In this document: piece after piece, positions 59,776 to 64,000 of the stretch
How the letters are laid out: each line of letters starts with the position of its first letter
Numbering within the stretch: the stretch's first letter is position 1
Source of the DNA: Rhytidiadelphus loreus
Taxonomy: Eukaryota > Streptophyta > Bryopsida > Hypnales > Hylocomiaceae
Length of the DNA: 64,000 nucleotides
NCBI GenBank assembly: GCA_947034895.1
Contig: OX344764.1
Location: 37,078,935-37,142,934 of the forward strand
Reading direction: 5' to 3'
Translations under genes and position numbers: made by a program
Notes under the pieces: model-generated
The model's database searches: none
What the model was told of the DNA's origin: nothing
Seen by the model: the letters and a program-made list of their open reading frames with translations, nothing else

Positions 59776-60641
59776 GGCTTAAGTATAAAATCCTACAATT
59801 ACACATTTTCACCTTTTGAAAATCAATGCACTAGAATTGACAATTTTGAGTGATTTTCAAGGAAAAAAGACCTTGAGATTTTAGAAGTTAAATTAAATGC
59901 AGTTAGTACAAAGCAAACTAACTAATATATATACCTTTTCCAAAAATACATATATATTTGTTTAATGGCTACTTGGAGAAGGGAATATCTTCTTTTCCTG
60001 AAAGCCATAATAAAGCCATAAGAAATTTGGGAAACAAATTTGTTCTATTAAAAAAATGTGATATAAAACAATTAGTGTGCACCAATTGAATTGACTTTAA
60101 TAGTACGGAGTAGTAATAGAGTGTTTTAGTTGCAGACCTTGCCAACTCCAAGTTCTTCTGAGCCACTACTAAGTTAGGGCTAAAATCCATACGGTTGTTA
60201 AATTTCACCGGCATTGCACCTTCGAGCCTGAAAGTGACCAATCGCTAGTTCTCAGAAAATCTCACTTGCAAAGAATCCCGATGCAAAGCTTCAGTAAGTC
60301 AGATGCACAGTCATCCTGAAGTCAAAAATCTATATTAGCTGTAAAGAGTTACGGCACAAAGTGTTGCCATGTTCAAAAACCAATCAAAACCTAACTTTGA
60401 AACTCCTTCTGAAACCTCATAGCACGAACCCGGGTCAGAAATCGCAATCGCTGGAAGAAATTCAGCGACCCGCATTAAGAAATGTTGGAAATTTGCAAGC
60501 TCACCTTCAATCTCTTCAATGGCGATTCTCAAGTTTCGACAGACTTGCTTCAAACGCACAGATGTCTTCAATGGTGCTTCTTCTCACGTTTCGACAGGAT
60601 TGCTTCAACTGCAAAGAGAGAGTTGAGCGAAGGAACCTCAA

Positions 60642-61427
60642 TCAGCGTGAAGGAAGTTTCAACGTGAATTTGTAAACCACCACGCCAATGCGCACATTCT
60701 CAGGCAGAGGATGCTTGTGCACGACTTCCACATTGAAGAACTTCGCGGCCATCCGGAAAAACTGGCCATCTTTCTTCCATCGCCGCAGATGCGCCAGCAA
60801 CACCACTGGTCCGACGCTCCCTTCCCTCCCTTTCTCATCCCCGATTCCACACAACCATTTCAATGTCTGCATGAGCGGCTCAAAGAGCTTATCATAATAC
60901 ACGCAGTCCGATGCAATAATCAGATCAGGCGTAGGAAACCCCTTCACATCCTCGAGCACGCCCCATCGAAGTGGCACCACCGCAAGGCTGCCGCCGCACG
61001 CCTCCACTTCCGCCACGTTCAAGTCCACATTGCTCTGCAGATTCGGCAAAACATGCGGCAAGTCCGTTAGGGTTACCCTCGCCCCGAACCGCGCAGCCAT
61101 GACTCCGGCCATCCCCGTGCCTGCCCCCAGCTCCACCACCCGCTCCCCGCGTAACGCATCGCCGTAGGCAGTCTCCAGGTGGAAGCACATGCCTGCGGCA
61201 GCTGGCCAGAGCTGGAACGACAAGCCGCGCTCGCGAATCTGGTGCACCAGAATGGCGGGGCCGACTTGAGGGAGGTAACCTACCTCGGGGAGAGTGTTGC
61301 CTTCGATATTTGCTGCCAAAGTTGCGACCTCGACCTCCGCGTCGGGGACGACTTCTTCGTCCTCGTCGGAGCTGTCGAAGCTCATGTTGCCAAACATGTC
61401 GCCCATCATCGCTTTGTCCCGCACCAT
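60642..61427 (-). CDS. METTL21-like protein methyltransferase
   Basis: An uninterrupted frame of 261 residues encodes a class I SAM-dependent methyltransferase of the MTF16/METTL21 group, whose members methylate lysines of chaperones and translation factors in cytosol or nucleus. Motif I is ELGAGTGMAG (residues 99-108), the post-I acidic motif is TDLP (121-124), and the motif IV equivalent is SDCVYY (173-178), the family's D-x-x-Y pattern. The helix 'GLSFQLWPAA' before motif I is the family's substrate-side L-W-P element. I chose the ATG at 61427 (MVRDKAMMGD); the frame extends further 5' only with non-ATG codons. The N-terminal 45 residues are acidic and poorly ordered. The coding region is markedly GC-richer than its flanks. 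Substrate unknown. Confidence 0.85.
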   Translation of the reverse strand: MVRDKAMMGDMFGNMSFDSSDEDEEVVPDAEVEVATLAANIEGNTLPEVGYLPQVGPAILVHQIRERGLSFQLWPAAAGMCFHLETAYGDALRGERVVELGAGTGMAGVMAARFGARVTLTDLPHVLPNLQSNVDLNVAEVEACGGSLAVVPLRWGVLEDVKGFPTPDLIIASDCVYYDKLFEPLMQTLKWLCGIGDEKGREGSVGPVVLLAHLRRWKKDGQFFRMAAKFFNVEVVHKHPLPENVRIGVVVYKFTLKLPSR

Positions 61428-61659
61428 CGCTCCAAAAACCCAACGAAGACACCAACTACCGCCAATTAGGTCGAATATGGACAATACTCTGATTCCTTGA
61501 AGCTCCGGAATCGTGATCAGGGGACTGATTATTAGGTCGGGATTTCAAGCCATCAAACTGGTTATTCGAATTCAGACTTCTTTGAAAGAGAATGGGGTTG
61601 ACCTTGCTACTGATCACCAACATACAAATTTGAACCCTTACCCATAAACAACGCCGAGG

Positions 61660-61890
61660 ACATTTTCCTGTTGATGAATGACAAAGAATCTCTCCATGCA
61701 GGACAAAAGTGCAACTATTCATCCTCCAAATTTTGTGTGAAAAGGGAATGTCTTCTATAGTTGTTTGACTTCTAATGAGTGCTTTTACATTTTTTTAAGC
61801 TAACTATTTACACGGTTCCCAAACAACTCATTTTCACGGTTCCCAAACAACTCATTTTCACGGTGATCAGTTTGTCGTTTAAGGGTTAAT
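61660..61890. repeat. Dispersed repeat, close copy of 25380-25600
   Basis: Both copies contain 'gacaaaagtgcaactattca', 'aaagggaatgtctt' and 'acacggttcc' in the same order and spacing, and both end in 'aagggttaat'. A third copy is inverted at 19940-20100. The element is about 220 bp, non-coding, with no clear terminal repeats. Confidence 0.7.
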
Positions 61891-61892
61891 CT

Positions 61893-62134
61893 AGGGCTAG
61901 GGAGGATTGACCCCCTTATTGTCCCAACCAAGGGTAAATGTAAAAATTGACCCCCCCGGTTTTGTTCCTTGTAAAATTGTTATTCCTTCACTTCTCCTAC
62001 CTAATTTGGAGACTCTGATTGCAAATATGAATTCAAAATTTGTAAATTTTATCATGGGTGGCAAATAAAAAATTCCATTGTTTTCTTCGAAGAAAAAACA
62101 CAAGGCAATAAGGGGGTCAATCCTCCCTTGCCTT
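61893..62134. mobile_element. MITE, copy C
   Basis: The left end AGGGCTAGGGAGGATTGACC is matched by the inverted right end GGTCAATCCTCCCTTGCCTT. The interior 'attgcaaatatgaattcaaa' and 'gcaaataaaaaattcca' match copy A at 47584-47810. Length is about 242 bp, no coding potential. Confidence 0.75.
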
Positions 62135-62845
62135 AACCCAGCATAGACAAATACCATAGCTTGAGACCATAGCTTCCTAGGCTCCCAGCAACTTGGGCAA
62201 TTTTTTGCCTAATAATTAAATAAAATGCAAAAAATAGTTAGGCAACCTATAAAATAATATATTAAAATTAAACAACAAGTTTTAATATATAATTAAAATA
62301 AGTTAGGCATTAATTCATCCAAGTTGTTCTTACAATTTTTGGACAATCAACTTTCATCTATGGCGGTTGCATTACCTAAACATTTGTCTTGACCTTCCAA
62401 TCCTAAACTCTTGACCTTGTGCTATTTTTGAGAAGCATCAATTTTTTTATGAGTGCTTGTTAGCGTAATTTGAGATGCCAAAACATAGTCACTAATACTT
62501 GTGCCAACCTAAAAATACAAGTCAAATGCTAATTTATTAGATTACAATACATGCAAGTTAAATTTCTATGAATTAGGCGATCCTTTAAATAGATACATAT
62601 TCATTTTGGAGACAAACTAGGTCAATAATTTCTCAAAACTTTAGGCACCAAGATAATAGGAAGCTACATTAATGTCTAATGAATAGCTTTCATGAGATTT
62701 TTGAAATAGAGAATGCACCTATTCATCTACGACTGATGATTTTTGGCCAACTACTTTAGTTGCATTCTCCTAGGGTTTAACTTCACATTTTTTGAAAATA
62801 CATTGGAAAACTAGCCTTGTGAAGGCAATGTTCAGGAAAAAACAT

Positions 62846-63816
62846 CACTTAAACTCTAAATGTTTTTGACTATATTTCCACCAATAGTGCTCCAAAACTG
62901 CCATTTCTAGTCTATGTACTACATTTTAGAAAAAAGAATCATTTTTGGTCACATGTAAACGTAGGATCTTGTAGTACTCTAGTTTGAAAAGATGTGAAAA
63001 AAATTCAAAAATTTCCACCGTGTAGATTGCAAGATATTGGCATTTGAAGTGACAAAAAAAAATTGGAGGGCCCTACAAAAGAACGGGCAGCTACACCTCA
63101 CAAGGTCACATTTGTATTAAAAAAGTGTTTAAAATGGTGGTGCTTCTTTGGATTCATTCTTCAAGGTAAGTTGTCTACATGCTTGAAAATTTTCAAATCA
63201 TTTGGAATTGTATAACATATAGGAAAATAATAGTAAGTAGAAAGAAATAGAGAATGATTCAAAATACTAAATTATAAACAATTTATTTATGGAAATGAAA
63301 AACGATAATCCCAAAGATTGTAATGTTGTAATAAGCAATCTACATCTAATGTTTTTATTTTTTCCAAAAATATTGAAAATTGAGTTAAATAAAGGACTTC
63401 AAAGTTTATCTTAGAGTAGAGATTCTATAACCATACACAAACTACCCTAAACTAGAACTCTACACAACTTTCATCACATTAATCAAAATGGAATGATTCA
63501 AAGGTTAGCTTTCCTCATATATAGTAATCTAGAGAACCAATTTCAAATTCTTTTTCTTAGAACAATAATTTTTAAAGAAGCTTTTTTTCCAATCCGGGTT
63601 ACTTGTCGAGCAATGAAAACTACATATCATATAATAACTTTTTAACCATGTAGTCAAAAGTTATGAAAATTGTTGTGCCTTAAAGTTACTCCTTGGACAC
63701 ATGTTGTGAGAAAATTTCAAAGAAAAATAAATAAAAAAACTCCATTTGTAGTGAACTGCCTAAGATTACTATGATGCCAAAAAAAAACGCAATAAGTTTG
63801 GGCATTTAGGGGTTGA
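62846..63816. repeat. Long foldback-type repeat, relative of 45363
   Basis: The right end TTTAGGGGTTGATA and left end CTTAAACTCTAAATG are weak versions of the CCCCTAAAGGACC family ends. The interior ('ggatcttgtagtactctagtt', 'attgcaagatattggcattt', 'ataaaggacttcaaagttta') aligns along most of 45363-46139 by eye. Non-coding. Nothing else of note was seen from 62135 to the end of the window. Confidence 0.5.
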
Positions 63817-64000
63817 TACAATGTGAGGTGATAGAAATGGAAAAATGATTGGTTTGATTTTGAAAATGAAGGATGTAAATTTGAAGAAATTTTGGTAGGA
63901 CCAAAATCAACGCATGAATAAAAGTGGATAAGTAACCATCTAAATTCCAAAATAGGGGGAATTAAGTTGTCCTTCTTTCTATAAGGTGGGTATGAGTTTG

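Larger units (their letters stand above)
52192..60641. other. Long AT-rich region without genes
   Basis: The first ~700 bases (52192-52900) are GC-richer and probably hold the DUF155 promoter, but I saw no clear TATA box. Beyond that, no frame shows a domain. Discrete items (56675-56753, 58804-58915, 59535-59775) are listed separately. The minus-strand frame at 60335-60571 lies in the 3' flank of the methyltransferase gene and is probably untranslated. Confidence 0.5.

Noticed and set aside
1..64000. tRNA or rRNA genes
   Set aside because: No B-box (GGTTCGAAnCC-like) with matching acceptor stem and no rRNA core sequence was seen by eye.

Overview
The window is nuclear DNA of a land plant. 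The genes have short exons with GT..AG introns. Three encode plant housekeeping proteins: XRCC4, TFIIB and an RMD1/DUF155 (RETARDED ROOT GROWTH-like) mitochondrial protein. A fourth, a METTL21-like methyltransferase, has an intron-free coding region. The intergenic DNA is very AT-rich and full of small inverted-repeat elements. A bryophyte, perhaps a moss, is my best guess, but that placement rests on general impression and is weak. No organelle, bacterial or retroviral gene set was recognised.

Layout. 1-11 kb: gene-poor DNA with a family of small foldback elements (279-440, 1220-1360, 1982-2148), a 590-bp foldback element (6117-6704) and a non-autonomous CACTA transposon (7382-8667) that carries two nested hairpin MITEs. 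11.2-13.6 kb: a transcribed-looking locus with a TATA box, duplicated first-exon-like blocks and duplicated last-exon-like blocks; it may make a microprotein or a non-coding RNA. 14-20 kb: AT-rich repeats. 21484-23764 (+): XRCC4 in five exons, followed by a relic of a dirigent-like gene on the minus strand. 40759-43485 (-): TFIIB in six exons, with a triplicated 5' leader. 48504-52191 (-): DUF155 gene in seven exons. 60642-61427 (-): methyltransferase. The stretches between these hold MITEs and diverged dispersed repeats.

The centrepiece is 26070-39559, a block of about 13.5 kb that is more GC-rich than its surroundings. It is bounded by a perfect 27-bp terminal inverted repeat and flanked by a possible 4-bp target duplication (TCTT). 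I read it as one giant DNA transposon. Leftward it carries a DUF7869-type (transposase-like) gene. Rightward, from a divergent promoter region, it carries a gene with a DNA-methyltransferase-like segment and disordered linkers that probably splices into an FCP1-like HAD domain, then a second FCP1-like gene. Both HAD copies lack the catalytic aspartate. The block contains at least 28 copies of a 19-bp palindrome, TRTCGGCTGSCAGCCGAYA, and I saw none outside it. The copies lie mostly in introns, promoters and gene ends. The two large genes carry five in-frame stop codons in total, every one explained by C-to-T change in a CG or CHG site, so this copy looks like a methylated, decaying element. The combination of cargo and palindromic sites matches no transposon superfamily I can name.
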